From contig NZ_BJUK01000017.1 in the NCBI RefSeq assembly GCF_007989625.1, forward strand, positions 1 to 64,000: a DNA stretch of 64,000 nt, in the 5' to 3' direction. The notes beneath the pieces were generated by a model. That model saw nothing but the letters and a program-made list of their open reading frames with translations, had not been told where the DNA came from and made no database searches. The position numbers and the translations under genes were made by a program. Of this stretch, positions 24,523 to 36,721 are shown piece after piece. The DNA is from Bisbaumannia pacifica. GTDB taxonomy: Bacteria > Pseudomonadota > Gammaproteobacteria > Pseudomonadales > Halomonadaceae. Every line of letters begins with the position of its first letter. Position 1 is the stretch's first letter.

Positions 24523-26232
24523 ATGCCCGAGCCTGATCTCGCCCCTCCCGACCGTGCCCCGGGAAGCCTGCCCTGGGGCTGGCTCTATCGGCCACTCAAG
24601 GCGCGGCGCCTGGCCCTGGCGCGGCTGCTGGCGCTGAGCCTGGTGGCGACCCTGCTGGCGCTGCTGCCGCCGCTGCTCACCCAGCGGCTGATCGACCAGG
24701 GCCTGATGCGTGGCGACTTCACCACCGTGATCGCCTACGTTGCGGCTCTGGTGGCGGTGGGGCTCGCCGCCCTGGGCCTACAGGGGCTGACGCGGTTGCA
24801 GCATGTGGCGCTCTCCGCCCGGCTGCTGCTGTCGCTGCGTCGCTCCCTGCTGCGCCATCTGCTGCGCCTCGCCCCGGGGCGCTGGCAGGCCCGCGGCCGG
24901 GGCGACCTGATGAGCCGCCTCGATGGCGACCTGTCGATCCTCCAGGGCTTCGCCCTGGATGGCCTGCTCGGCGGGCTCTCCAACCTGCTGGGGCTGGTCG
25001 GGGCCCTGGCCATGATCGGCCTGTTCAGCCCCCTGCTGATGCTCCTGGTGGCGGTGCTGGTGCCCATCCAGTGGCTGTGGCTGCGCGCCTGGCGCCCGGC
25101 CCTGACCCGCCGCCAGCAGGCGCTCAGAGAGCAGAGCGGGGACATCTCTGGCTTCTGGCAGGACACCCTGGCCCATGGGCCCTGGTTCCAGGGTCAGGCG
25201 CTCGAGGCCTCGCGGCTCAACCGCCTCCAGGGGCTCGGCCACGAGCAACTGCGGCGCCTGTTGGCGGTGCGTTGGGTGGGCTTCCTCAGCGATATGGGGC
25301 CCCAGTTGATCCTCGCCCTGGCCCGGGCCGGGGTACTGCTGCTGGGCGGCTACCTGGTGATCCAGGGACGCCTGCAGCTCGGCGAGCTGGTGGCCCTGCT
25401 GGCTTATCTGGGCATGGTGATGGCGCCCATCGGCGGGCTGCTGGGGCTCTATGGTGGCTGGCAGCGGGCCCGGGTCAGCGCCTCGCGCCTCGCCGAACTC
25501 TTCGATGAGCCCGCCATGCGCGATCCCTACCGGGGCGAGCGCCCCTCGGGCCCCGGCGAGCTGCGCCTCGAGGGGCTGCGCTTTCGCCATCCCGGCCAGG
25601 CCGACGGGCTGCTGGAGGGTATCGACCTCGTACTCCCGCCGGGCCACAAGGTGCTGATCGACGGCCCCTCCGGCGCCGGCAAGAGCAGCCTGATCCGCCT
25701 GCTGCTGGGCCTGGAGGCCCCCGAGGCGGGGGAGATCCGCGTCGACGGCGTGCCGCTCGAGACGCTCGCCCGCCGCCATTGGCTCAAGCGAGTGGCCTGG
25801 GTGGAGCAGCACCCCAGCCTGCTGCGCGGCAGCCTGGCCGAGACCCTGCGTGCCCTGGCCCCGGAGGCCAAGGAGTCCGAGCTGATCGAGGCGCTGGCGC
25901 GAGTGGGACTCGCGGAGTGGTTCGATGCCTTGCCCCAGGGCCTGGCCACCGAGCTGGGCGATCTGGGCGGCAAGGTCTCCGGCGGCCAGCGGGCGCGCCT
26001 GGCCCTGGCCCGGGCGCTGCTCAAGCGGCCGCGCCTGGTGCTGCTCGACGAGCCCACCGCGGCGCTGGATCCCGATGCTGCCCGGGCCTTCGATGGCCTG
26101 CTCGACGAGGTGCTGGGCGATACCACCCGGCTGATCATCAGCCACCAGGGGGGCCACTTCGGCAACCTGGACGCCCGCTATCGCCTCGAGAGTGGGCGGC
26201 TGGTCGCGAAGGAGGCGGCGCCATGCCCGTGA
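24523..26232 (+). CDS. qhpF: ABC exporter (fused membrane and ATPase domains) for the gamma subunit
   Basis: A 569-residue ABC half-transporter expected to carry the cross-linked gamma precursor to the periplasm. Six membrane helices (about residues 30-310) precede a nucleotide-binding domain with GPSGAGKSS, signature VSGGQRARLALARALL, RLVLLDEPTAALD and the switch histidine in IISHQGG. ATG 24523 is chosen with GGAG at 8 nt; the earlier ATG 24487 lies inside the hairpin stem. No peptidase C39 domain is fused; cleavage is supplied by the next gene, which it overlaps by 10 nt. Confidence 0.87.
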   Translation: MPEPDLAPPDRAPGSLPWGWLYRPLKARRLALARLLALSLVATLLALLPPLLTQRLIDQGLMRGDFTTVIAYVAALVAVGLAALGLQGLTRLQHVALSARLLLSLRRSLLRHLLRLAPGRWQARGRGDLMSRLDGDLSILQGFALDGLLGGLSNLLGLVGALAMIGLFSPLLMLLVAVLVPIQWLWLRAWRPALTRRQQALREQSGDISGFWQDTLAHGPWFQGQALEASRLNRLQGLGHEQLRRLLAVRWVGFLSDMGPQLILALARAGVLLLGGYLVIQGRLQLGELVALLAYLGMVMAPIGGLLGLYGGWQRARVSASRLAELFDEPAMRDPYRGERPSGPGELRLEGLRFRHPGQADGLLEGIDLVLPPGHKVLIDGPSGAGKSSLIRLLLGLEAPEAGEIRVDGVPLETLARRHWLKRVAWVEQHPSLLRGSLAETLRALAPEAKESELIEALARVGLAEWFDALPQGLATELGDLGGKVSGGQRARLALARALLKRPRLVLLDEPTAALDPDAARAFDGLLDEVLGDTTRLIISHQGGHFGNLDARYRLESGRLVAKEAAPCP

Positions 26233-26972
26233 TGCCAAGGTGGCCTCCGACCCTGGGGCTAATCGATAGCGGCGTACCGCCCGGCGTCGCCCCCCGACCC
26301 CGGCTGGCACGTTTCCATTCGCCGGTGGGCGCCGACCCCGAGGATCGGCTGGGCCATGGCCGCGCCATCCTCGCCACCCTGAGGCACTATCTGCCGCTCC
26401 CGCCGCGGGAGATCGCCCTCTATAAGCTCTTCGAGGATCGCCTGACCGCCGATGCCGCCGCCCTGGCGGCGGCCTTCGAGTGGCACGCCGAGGCGCCGCC
26501 GGCCTGGCTGCTGTGCAGCCTGGGCCTGCCCCGGGCCGATGCCCGACTGGGGGCGGCGGTGGCGCGCTTGCGGCAAGCCGGCACCCGCATCGTGGCGTCG
26601 AGCCCGCGCTTCGGAGCGCCGGTCTATCCGGCGGCCTGGCCCGGGGTGATCGCGGTCAGCGGTGCCGCTGGCCTGCTGCCGGGCCCGCCGCGGAAGAGCC
26701 GCGACGGACGCTGGTACGCCTGCGTCTGGGCGACCCGAGGGGGGCCGGAGGAGGGGGGCGCCTGGCAGCCCTGGCAGATGGGGCCGCCGCCGCCGGGCAC
26801 GCCGCCGCCCCTGGGCGGGGCCAGCTTCGCCGCGGCCCATGCCCTGGGCTACTGGCTGGCGGAATCGGTGGCGCTTGGGTCAGCCTCTTCCGGCGAGGAG
26901 CGCCGGGGGCTGCCTGAGCGAAGCGTCATTATCAGGGACGAGAATGCCGAGCGCCCAGGGAAGGGTTCATAG
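26223..26972 (+). CDS. qhpE: Subtilisin-like serine protease for gamma-subunit leader removal
   Basis: A 249-residue S8-type protease that lacks a signal peptide, as expected for QhpE, which trims the gamma leader in the cytosol. The catalytic triad is visible: Asp15 in LGLIDSGV, His45 in GHGRAIL, and the serine in LGGASFAAAHALG near residue 210. It is smaller than secreted subtilisins and has no propeptide. ATG 26223 has GGAGG 7 nt upstream and overlaps qhpF. Its stop overlaps the convergent qhpG stop by 6 nt. Confidence 0.85.
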   Translation: MPVMPRWPPTLGLIDSGVPPGVAPRPRLARFHSPVGADPEDRLGHGRAILATLRHYLPLPPREIALYKLFEDRLTADAAALAAAFEWHAEAPPAWLLCSLGLPRADARLGAAVARLRQAGTRIVASSPRFGAPVYPAAWPGVIAVSGAAGLLPGPPRKSRDGRWYACVWATRGGPEEGGAWQPWQMGPPPPGTPPPLGGASFAAAHALGYWLAESVALGSASSGEERRGLPERSVIIRDENAERPGKGS

Positions 26973-28352
26973 CGTCTTCGCGAGGGTTGCCCCGGGATCG
27001 CTCTCGCCAATGCCCCGATTGGCCTGTGGCAGCGTCGGCCAGTCGGGGTGATCGGCCCACCAGTGGGCGAGCGCCGGGGCGGCGGGGCCGGCTTCGGCCA
27101 GCAGCGCCGCCGCCCGGGCAGGATCTTCGGCCTGCATGGCGCTGACCAGGGGCGCCAGGGGGATGCCCGCCACCGCCTGGATGCCCAGGGGCTGGTCCGG
27201 CGTCACGACCAGCTCCCGCTCGGCCAGGCGCGGGCCGACGATGGCCAGTCCCCGCGCTACGCGGACATGCTCCCAGGGTTCCGGCAGATGCAGCGGTCGA
27301 TGGTCGGGCCAGTGGCAGCGCGCCGCCCAGTAGGAGGGCGGCTCGGCCGACATCGCGGCGTGATAGGCGGCCTGGCGATAGAAGTCGCGGCCGGCCCGGG
27401 CGAAGCGCCAGTACTGGGCATCCTGGCGGCGCTGATGGAAACGCTCCAGGGGGGCGATGGGCTGGCCTTCGAGCAGGCTATTCACCACCGGGGCTAGGCC
27501 ATGGGCCGAGGAGAGGGCATTGAAGATGCCCTGGCCGGAGAGGGGATCGATGGCCATGGCGGCATCTCCCAGGCGCCACACTCGCCCCTCCCGCACGCGG
27601 GTGCGCCCCACCAGGCTGGGGCGCTGGTAGTGATGCTGGATGGGACCCTCGCCCCAAAGCTCGGCCAGCTCGGGCCGGGCGGCCAGCCAGGCGTCGGGAT
27701 TCTGCCGTGCCTGGCGCAGCGTGGCCTCCGGCAGGGCCAGCTGCAGGTACTGCTGGCCGCCGAGCCGCGACCACCAGGCCCAGCCGCCGCCGGGCAGCGA
27801 CAGGGCGGCGCTGGCTGGCGTCGAGCCTGGTGTCAAATTCGGGGCCTCGCCGCGCAGGATCCAGGCCGGGGTCGACCAGGGGGCGGCATCGCGGAATTGG
27901 TGCCGCGCCGCCGCCCGGCCCCGGGCCTCCACCGCCCAGGGGGCGGTCAGGACGCGGCCATCCGCCAGGCTCAGCCGGGCCCGGTCGCCATCACTCGCCA
28001 GGGCCCGGATGCGTGCCTCGATCACCGGGATACCGGCCCCGCGCAGGTCCGCCAGCAGGGCGGCATCGAAGGCCGGGCGCGGCAACAGCCACTCGGCATT
28101 GGGCGCCCGCGCCTCACCGCCCCAGGAGACCCGCCGCGGCAGCGGGCCCACCGCGCAGGCGGCGGCACGCTGCAGCCCCAGGCCGGTCAGGGCCTGGAGG
28201 CTACGCCGGGAAATGCCCTCGATGGCCCGGTAGTCCCGGGCGCGACCCACCAGGGTGACCCGTCGGCCGGCGCGATGCAGCAGCATGGCCAGGGCGGCCC
28301 CGGCGGGGCCGCCGCCGGCGATCAGCACCTCGTCGGCCGCCTTGTCATGCAT
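26967..28352 (-). CDS. qhpG: FAD-dependent monooxygenase for CTQ biogenesis
   Basis: 461 residues of the p-hydroxybenzoate-hydroxylase-like fold: IAGGGPAGAALAMLLHRAG at the N-terminus binds FAD, and GDAAMAIDPLSGQGIFNAL is the second FAD motif. The homologous QhpG hydroxylates the future quinone tryptophan of the gamma subunit. Here it is encoded on the strand opposite qhpE, last in a unit with the barrel protein and the aldehyde dehydrogenase. Its start shares one base with the stop of the barrel gene. The assignment rests on fold plus context. Confidence 0.85.
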   Translation of the reverse strand: MHDKAADEVLIAGGGPAGAALAMLLHRAGRRVTLVGRARDYRAIEGISRRSLQALTGLGLQRAAACAVGPLPRRVSWGGEARAPNAEWLLPRPAFDAALLADLRGAGIPVIEARIRALASDGDRARLSLADGRVLTAPWAVEARGRAAARHQFRDAAPWSTPAWILRGEAPNLTPGSTPASAALSLPGGGWAWWSRLGGQQYLQLALPEATLRQARQNPDAWLAARPELAELWGEGPIQHHYQRPSLVGRTRVREGRVWRLGDAAMAIDPLSGQGIFNALSSAHGLAPVVNSLLEGQPIAPLERFHQRRQDAQYWRFARAGRDFYRQAAYHAAMSAEPPSYWAARCHWPDHRPLHLPEPWEHVRVARGLAIVGPRLAERELVVTPDQPLGIQAVAGIPLAPLVSAMQAEDPARAAALLAEAGPAAPALAHWWADHPDWPTLPQANRGIGESDPGATLAKTL

Positions 28353-29659
28353 CAGAAGAAGACCCCCACCAGTAGCTGGGCATAGAAAGCCGTGTCATCG
28401 TCGCCGAGCTGGATGCCGCCCTCGGCCGCGCTCCTGTCGGGAGCGTACCAGCCCAGCAGTGGCGAGACATAGAGCCAGTCGCTGGGCAGCCACTCCGCGT
28501 AGAGATTGAGCTCGCGCCCGCCCATATCGGGCCGGTCGGCGGTATCCAGGCTCTCGAAGTCGTAGGCCAGCAGCCCCAGGTGCAGGCTGTCGCTCACCGA
28601 GCCGGTGAGGCCCAGCCGCCACGCCTCGGCGTTGCTATTGAAGGGGCCGGCGTAGTTGCCCGCCACCTCGCCCTGGAACCAGGTGCCGTAGCCGCGGGTA
28701 AAGCCGTAGAAGAGCGCGTCCCAGTCCTCGGAGAAGCGACTGTAGCGCAGCGACAGGGTCGGCCGGCCGGGCAGTTCGGCGAAGGTCCAGGCCGGCTCCA
28801 GGGCCCAGGCGGTCTCGCGGGTGTCCTTGCGTTGATGGGCGAGCTCGCCGCGCAGGGTCAGGGCCTCGTCGAGCAGCCGCTGCTCGACGCGCAGGTCGTA
28901 GACGTCCATGCCATCGCGCTCGGCCAGGAAGGCATCGGCCTCGGTCTCGTCGACTCCCAGGCCGCGCAGGTAGCTGGCCTCCACCAGGCCATGGGCATGC
29001 TCGCGGGTCAGGGTGAAGGCCGCCATCTCGGTGCTGGCCTGGGCCGGGTTGTCCGATTCGAACCAGGCCAGCTGGCCTCGCCAGCCGTCGCGGCCCAGTG
29101 CCACCACGGCGGTGCGGTCGAAGGCCTTGCGCCCGGCCAGGTAGTAGGCGCCGCCGCGGTCGAGTTCCTCGCCCAGGGCATCGCCCAGGCTCAGTGCATC
29201 GCCGGCCACCAGGAAGCCCTCGCCCAGGGTGATCGGCTGGCGGCCGGCGGAGACGTCGATAGACCAGGACGAGCCGCCCAGGGCCTCACCGCGGTAGCCG
29301 ATCACGGCGTCCTCCAGGTCCAGCTCGCGCTCGTGGCCGGAGGTGAAGCCGGCGGCATCGCCGTCGCCCCAGGTGGCGGTGCCCACGGTGCTGACCCGAC
29401 CATAGACGCCGCCTTCCTTGGGGGTGAGCTCGGCGCCCAGGGTGACCACGCCCTCCTGCCAGCGGTAGCGGCCCGGCTCGGCGGCGCCGGTGGCATAGCC
29501 CCGGTCGCTATGGAAGGCGCCCAGCAGCGCCTGGAGGTCGATATCCACGGTGGAATGGCCGAGATCGGCCATCTCATAGGCCTGGGTGGGCAGGGCGGCG
29601 GCCAGCAGCAGACCGCCCAGCGTCATCGGCAGACGCCGGATGCTCTTATTGTTATGCAT
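28352..29659 (-). CDS. Outer-membrane beta-barrel protein (porin-like)
   Basis: 435 residues with a Sec signal (MTLGGLLLAAALPTQA) and alternating amphipathic strands separated by acidic turns. It ends in AQLLVGVFF, whose terminal Phe is the outer-membrane assembly signal. Aromatic girdles such as WLYVSPLLGWY and LNLYAEWLP support a barrel of about 16-18 strands, similar in layout to alginate-export-like porins. Placed between the aldehyde dehydrogenase and qhpG, it may admit the amine substrate; that is inference from position. The family cannot be fixed by eye. Confidence 0.75.
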   Translation of the reverse strand: MHNNKSIRRLPMTLGGLLLAAALPTQAYEMADLGHSTVDIDLQALLGAFHSDRGYATGAAEPGRYRWQEGVVTLGAELTPKEGGVYGRVSTVGTATWGDGDAAGFTSGHERELDLEDAVIGYRGEALGGSSWSIDVSAGRQPITLGEGFLVAGDALSLGDALGEELDRGGAYYLAGRKAFDRTAVVALGRDGWRGQLAWFESDNPAQASTEMAAFTLTREHAHGLVEASYLRGLGVDETEADAFLAERDGMDVYDLRVEQRLLDEALTLRGELAHQRKDTRETAWALEPAWTFAELPGRPTLSLRYSRFSEDWDALFYGFTRGYGTWFQGEVAGNYAGPFNSNAEAWRLGLTGSVSDSLHLGLLAYDFESLDTADRPDMGGRELNLYAEWLPSDWLYVSPLLGWYAPDRSAAEGGIQLGDDDTAFYAQLLVGVFF

Positions 29660-29712
29660 GGGGGATTCCTCGGGGGTGGAAGGGCCCCGACCGAAGCCGG
29701 GGCCGAGTCAAA

Positions 29713-31197
<1,485 letters not shown>

Positions 31198-31272
31198 GGT
31201 TGTGCTCCTGTGGGGCTGATTTATGATTGTTGGCAGGCCATTGCAGGCGCCAAGGGTGCCTAGCACTCGAAT

Positions 31273-31289
31273 AGCAAGTCCCATGCCAG
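31273..31289 (-). promoter_or_regulatory. Sigma-54 (-24/-12) promoter of the aldehyde dehydrogenase unit
   Basis: On the minus strand the sequence reads CTGGCATGGGACTTGCT, matching the consensus TGGCAC-N5-TTGC at all but one position, with the required 10 bases between the GG and GC pairs. Initiation would fall about 60-70 nt upstream of the dehydrogenase ATG. The divergent neighbour encodes a sigma-54 activator, which strengthens the call. Confidence 0.8.
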
Positions 31290-31421
31290 CCTTGGGATAA
31301 AAAATAATCACAATGAAAACAGTGGGTTGAATGATCGCCTCGGAGGCGATCCCCGGGTGTCGCGTCGCCGGACAGGACGGCTGTCGCATCCTGGGACACC
31401 GCGACCCACCGGGAGAGACCT

Positions 31422-33389
<1,968 letters not shown>

Positions 33390-33393
33390 CGGA

Positions 33394-34371
33394 TCAGTCG
33401 GCGTCGGCCGTGGCCTCTTCTGGCGCCTCCAGCCAGCCCCGTTCCCGGTAATAGCGGAGCGCCCCCTCATGGAGGGGAGCGCTCAGGCCGTCATGGATCA
33501 TGCCTTGCGGCGTCAGGGTGCCGAAGGCGGGGTGGAAGGCCTTGAAGCGGGTCAGGTTGTCGAAGAGGTCGGCGACCAGGCGATAGACGCGTTCCGGGTC
33601 GGCGGAGGCCGAGGTGACCAGGGTCGCGCGGACGCCGAAGGTGCGTACCGCCGGCTGGTCACTGCCATAGAGGCCGCCGGCGATCCAGGCCGGCGAAAAG
33701 AAGGGGTAATCGGCGATCAGTCGCTCTACCGCCTCGCCCTGGACATCCACCAGGGCCGCGTTACACAGGCGAATCGCCTGGGCCACCGAGGCGTTGGGGT
33801 GGCCCACCGTATAGACCATAGCGTCGATATTGCCGTGACACAGCTCCAGGGACTGCTGCTCCGCCGGTAGGTCGTTGATCAGCCGGAAATCGCCGTTGTG
33901 CCAGGCCTGCATGGCCATCAGCCGCTGCATGGTGCCGCGCTGGCCCGAGCCGGGGTTGCCGATATTCACCGCCCGGCCCGGCAGGTCGTCGAGACCATGG
34001 ATACCGGCGTCGCGGCGCACCACCAGGGTGAAGGGCTCGCTATGCAGCGAGAAGAGCGAGCGCAGCGCCGGGTCGGGGCCCGCCGCCTGGAAGGCCGCCT
34101 GGCCATGCACGGCATAGTAGTGGAGGTCCGACTGTGCGAAGGCGAACTCCAGCTCGCCGCGGCGAATCGCCTCCAGGTTGGCCTGGGAGCCGGCGCTGGC
34201 CTCGGCCCGGCAGGGCTGGGTGGAGAGCCGGCACAGGGCGCGGCCGGCGAGGTGGTAGACCCCGGCGGGACTGGCGGTACCCACCACCAGGGCGGTGTCC
34301 TGGGCACGGGATTCGGCGTGAAACAGCAGACTGCCTAAGGCGAGGCCCAGGCAGGAGACTAGGGTTCTCAT
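33394..34371 (-). CDS. TAXI family solute-binding protein
   Basis: A 325-residue periplasmic protein: signal peptide (MRTLVSCLGLALGSLLFHAESRA), then VVGTASPAGVYHLAGRALCRL and GSQANLEAIRRGELEFAFAQSD, the ligand-pocket features of TRAP-associated extracytoplasmic immunogenic (TAXI) receptors, and NIGNPGSGQRGTMQRLM. TAXI proteins usually feed a TRAP membrane subunit; none is in this window, so it is an orphan here. Its stop lies 4 nt past the AcoR-like stop (convergent). It could deliver an anionic ligand; specificity unknown. Confidence 0.87.
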   Translation of the reverse strand: MRTLVSCLGLALGSLLFHAESRAQDTALVVGTASPAGVYHLAGRALCRLSTQPCRAEASAGSQANLEAIRRGELEFAFAQSDLHYYAVHGQAAFQAAGPDPALRSLFSLHSEPFTLVVRRDAGIHGLDDLPGRAVNIGNPGSGQRGTMQRLMAMQAWHNGDFRLINDLPAEQQSLELCHGNIDAMVYTVGHPNASVAQAIRLCNAALVDVQGEAVERLIADYPFFSPAWIAGGLYGSDQPAVRTFGVRATLVTSASADPERVYRLVADLFDNLTRFKAFHPAFGTLTPQGMIHDGLSAPLHEGALRYYRERGWLEAPEEATADAD

Positions 34372-34394
34372 GACTCACTCCTTGCCGGTGAGTC
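34372..34394 (-). promoter_or_regulatory. Hairpin presenting the TAXI gene ribosome binding site in its loop
   Basis: GACTCAC (34372-34378) and GTGAGTC (34388-34394) form a 7-bp stem directly before the start codon, and the Shine-Dalgarno AAGGA lies in the 9-nt loop. It could tune translation. The rest of 34395-34564 is non-coding, with a T7 run near 34472 and nothing else I recognise. Confidence 0.35.
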
Positions 34395-34564
34395 GGCCAG
34401 GCGCTGCTTCGGCAGGGCGTCGACGCGGTGCGATGCCCGGGGGTCCTGGTCGGCAACCAGTAACGCATCAAGTTTTTTTGGTTATGTGATGGTCAGGCAG
34501 TCGCCTGGCATCGGGTGTCCTGACTCAATTATGGCGGCTGGCACCGGGGCCGCCAGGAAAAGCG

Positions 34565-35029
34565 TCAGAGCACCCCGGCCTCCAGCCCGGCGGCCAGAGT
34601 GAGGCCCAGCTCCTCCACTTGGTCGACGAAGGCCTCCTGCCAGTCGCCGCGCAGGACCAGAGGTTCCTGCGCCCAGCGCCAGCGCAGCCCGGTGACGATG
34701 CCCTCCACCGCCCGCCGGGTGCCGGTGCCGTCGTGGCCGGCGCGCACATAGAGGGCGCAGGGCAGGCCCTGGGTCGCCTCCAGCACCGGGTAGTAGCTGC
34801 GATCGAAGAAGTCCTTCAGGGCCCCGCTCATATAGCCCAGGTTCTCGGTGGTGCCGAGCAGGATGGCGTCGCAGCCGCGGATATCCTCGGGCCCCGCCTC
34901 CAGTGGCGCCTTGACCACCACCTCTACGCCTTCGATGTCCGGGTGGCGGGCGCCGCGCTCGGCGGCCTCGCGCAGCCTGAGGGTATTGGGGGAGGGCGCA
35001 TGGGCGACGATCAGCAGGCGCTTGACCAT
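34565..35029 (-). CDS. Flavodoxin-fold NAD(P)H-dependent oxidoreductase
   Basis: A 154-residue flavodoxin-like protein. The first strand and phosphate loop region (KRLLIVAHAPSPNTLRL) and the DAILLGTTENLGYMSGALKDFFDRSY segment bind FMN in NADPH-dependent FMN reductases. It probably reduces flavins or quinones in the cytosol; no substrate can be named. It is 18 bp downstream of the diguanylate cyclase gene on the same strand, so the two may be co-transcribed. Confidence 0.8.
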   Translation of the reverse strand: MVKRLLIVAHAPSPNTLRLREAAERGARHPDIEGVEVVVKAPLEAGPEDIRGCDAILLGTTENLGYMSGALKDFFDRSYYPVLEATQGLPCALYVRAGHDGTGTRRAVEGIVTGLRWRWAQEPLVLRGDWQEAFVDQVEELGLTLAAGLEAGVL

Positions 35030-35047
35030 GGGGACTCCTCGCTGGGA

Positions 35048-36415
35048 TCAGTAGGTAAGGGCGCCCTCGACGCGGTCGCGGCCCAGTTGCTTGGCCTGAT
35101 AGAGGGCCTGGTCGGCGCGCTGAATCAGGGCGTCGGGGCTCTCGCCGGGGCGGTAGCGGGCGAAGCCCGCCGAACAGGTCTGACCATAGGGGACGCGCTG
35201 GCGCAGCCGCTCCAGCACCGCCAGGCAGGCCTCGTCATCGGTATCGGGCAGCACCACCACGAACTCCTCGCCGCCGAAGCGGACCAGCAGGTCGCTGGGG
35301 CGCAGCGCCGCCTGCCAGGCCTCGACCAGGGTCCGTAGCAGGGCATCGCCTCCCGCGCGTCCCTGGCACTCATTGAACCGCCTGAAGTGATCCAGGTCGA
35401 GCAGCGCCAGGCTCAGGGGCGTGGCGTGGCGAGTCGCGAGGGCCATCTCCCGGGTCAGGAACTCCTCCAGGCGGCGTCGATTGGCGGCCCCGGTCAGCGG
35501 GTCGCGGCGCGCCAGCCGCGTCAGCGCCCGCGTCTGATGCCGAGCCCGCTCACGCAGCCCATAGAGGCGCAGCATCACCAGCAGTACCACCAGCAGGGCG
35601 ACCAGGGCGGCCAGACGCAGCGGTTGAACTTCCTCCCGGGCGGCGAGGATCAGGATGAGGCTCGGCGGCACGCTGGCCGCCAGGGCCAGCAGGCCGAGGC
35701 GGCCGCGGGAGAGGGCATCGCGGGCCGGCGGTGGCGCCTCGGCCGCCAGGGGGTGCCAGGCGGCGACGAGCAAGAGGGCATGGGCCAGCAGTCGCAGGGG
35801 GGCGGTGAGCTCGGGCAAGAGGTCCGCCAGGGGATAGAGCAGCAGCGCCGGCAGCAGCAGGTGGCGGGCCAGGGATGGTCCGGGGCCGGAGAACGCCAGG
35901 CGCAGGGCCAGCAGCCATATCAGCCAGGCGCTGGCCGACCGGGCGAGTGCCCAGCCGGCGTCCCCACTAGCCGTCGGCAGGAGCCAGGCCAGCAGGGCCA
36001 GGACGAGACTGAGGAGCAGCGCATCGATCCAGGCCCCAGGGCCGCCGCCATAAGCCAGCCACCAGGCCGCCACGGCGAGGGGGAGGTAGCTGGCGAGGGT
36101 GATGGCCTCGGCCGCCCAGGCGGCTTGGCCCGCCGAGGCCAGCCAGGTGCCGATGGCCTGGCCGAGGGTCGCCAGGACCGTGGCGATGGCCAGCAGGGCC
36201 CAGGCCAGGCGATGCGCCAGGCGCTGCCGCGATACCACGGCCAGGGTCAGGGCGAGGGCGGCGAAGGCGCCGCCGGCCACCGGCAGGGCAGTGGCCCAGG
36301 CGCCAGGGGGCAGGAGGGCCTGGGCGATGGCCAGCGTCAGCACCAGCAGGCCGGGCCAGGCGCTGTGCAGTGGCGGAACGAGGCGCTGTACGGGCCTGGC
36401 CGGGTGGTCTCTCAC
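35048..36415 (-). CDS. Membrane-bound diguanylate cyclase (GGDEF)
   Basis: 455 residues: about eight to nine N-terminal membrane helices (to residue 285 or so), a short helical linker (RERARHQTRALTRLARRDPLTGA) and a GGDEF domain with RFGGEEFVVVLPDTD near residue 378. The active GGEEF signature suggests cyclic-di-GMP synthesis in response to a membrane-sensed signal. No RxxD inhibitory site is evident just upstream of GGEEF. GTG 36415 is the start with a weak purine-rich site. No EAL partner is in the window. Confidence 0.88.
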   Translation of the reverse strand: MRDHPARPVQRLVPPLHSAWPGLLVLTLAIAQALLPPGAWATALPVAGGAFAALALTLAVVSRQRLAHRLAWALLAIATVLATLGQAIGTWLASAGQAAWAAEAITLASYLPLAVAAWWLAYGGGPGAWIDALLLSLVLALLAWLLPTASGDAGWALARSASAWLIWLLALRLAFSGPGPSLARHLLLPALLLYPLADLLPELTAPLRLLAHALLLVAAWHPLAAEAPPPARDALSRGRLGLLALAASVPPSLILILAAREEVQPLRLAALVALLVVLLVMLRLYGLRERARHQTRALTRLARRDPLTGAANRRRLEEFLTREMALATRHATPLSLALLDLDHFRRFNECQGRAGGDALLRTLVEAWQAALRPSDLLVRFGGEEFVVVLPDTDDEACLAVLERLRQRVPYGQTCSAGFARYRPGESPDALIQRADQALYQAKQLGRDRVEGALTY

Positions 36416-36721
36416 CGCTCTTTCCCTTCAGGTAGGCGGGCACAATGCTCAAAGCGTAGTCGAGCCACTCGGCCATGAGTCGAAAGGGATGGACGCTCGT
36501 CCAACGGCGCCAGGCGTCTTGCCTTGCCGGCATGGCGGCCGTTGGTGTCGTGGTGCCTGCCGGGAAAGGCTCGCATCGCGATCGGTGGCAAGGGATACTG
36601 TGACCCAGTGATGATAGAGTGCCGTCAGGTTATTGACCGTTGGCGCTATGCCGATGGGAGAGGGCGAGGCACTATCGCCTCGAATCGATATGGACAGAGA
36701 ATCTTTGGGCGCGTGACGCAG
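36416..36721. other. Non-coding interval between the cyclase and GntR genes
   Basis: 306 bp separating two divergent genes. I see no convincing gene, repeat or terminator. It should hold both promoters; TATGATAGAG-like and AT-rich stretches around 36600-36700 are the only candidates, and none is strong. Confidence 0.5.

Noticed and set aside
31234-31251. Plus-strand TGGCAG...TTGC pair that could drive the AcoR-like gene
   Set aside because: Only 9 bases separate the GG and GC pairs, and sigma-54 promoters need 10.
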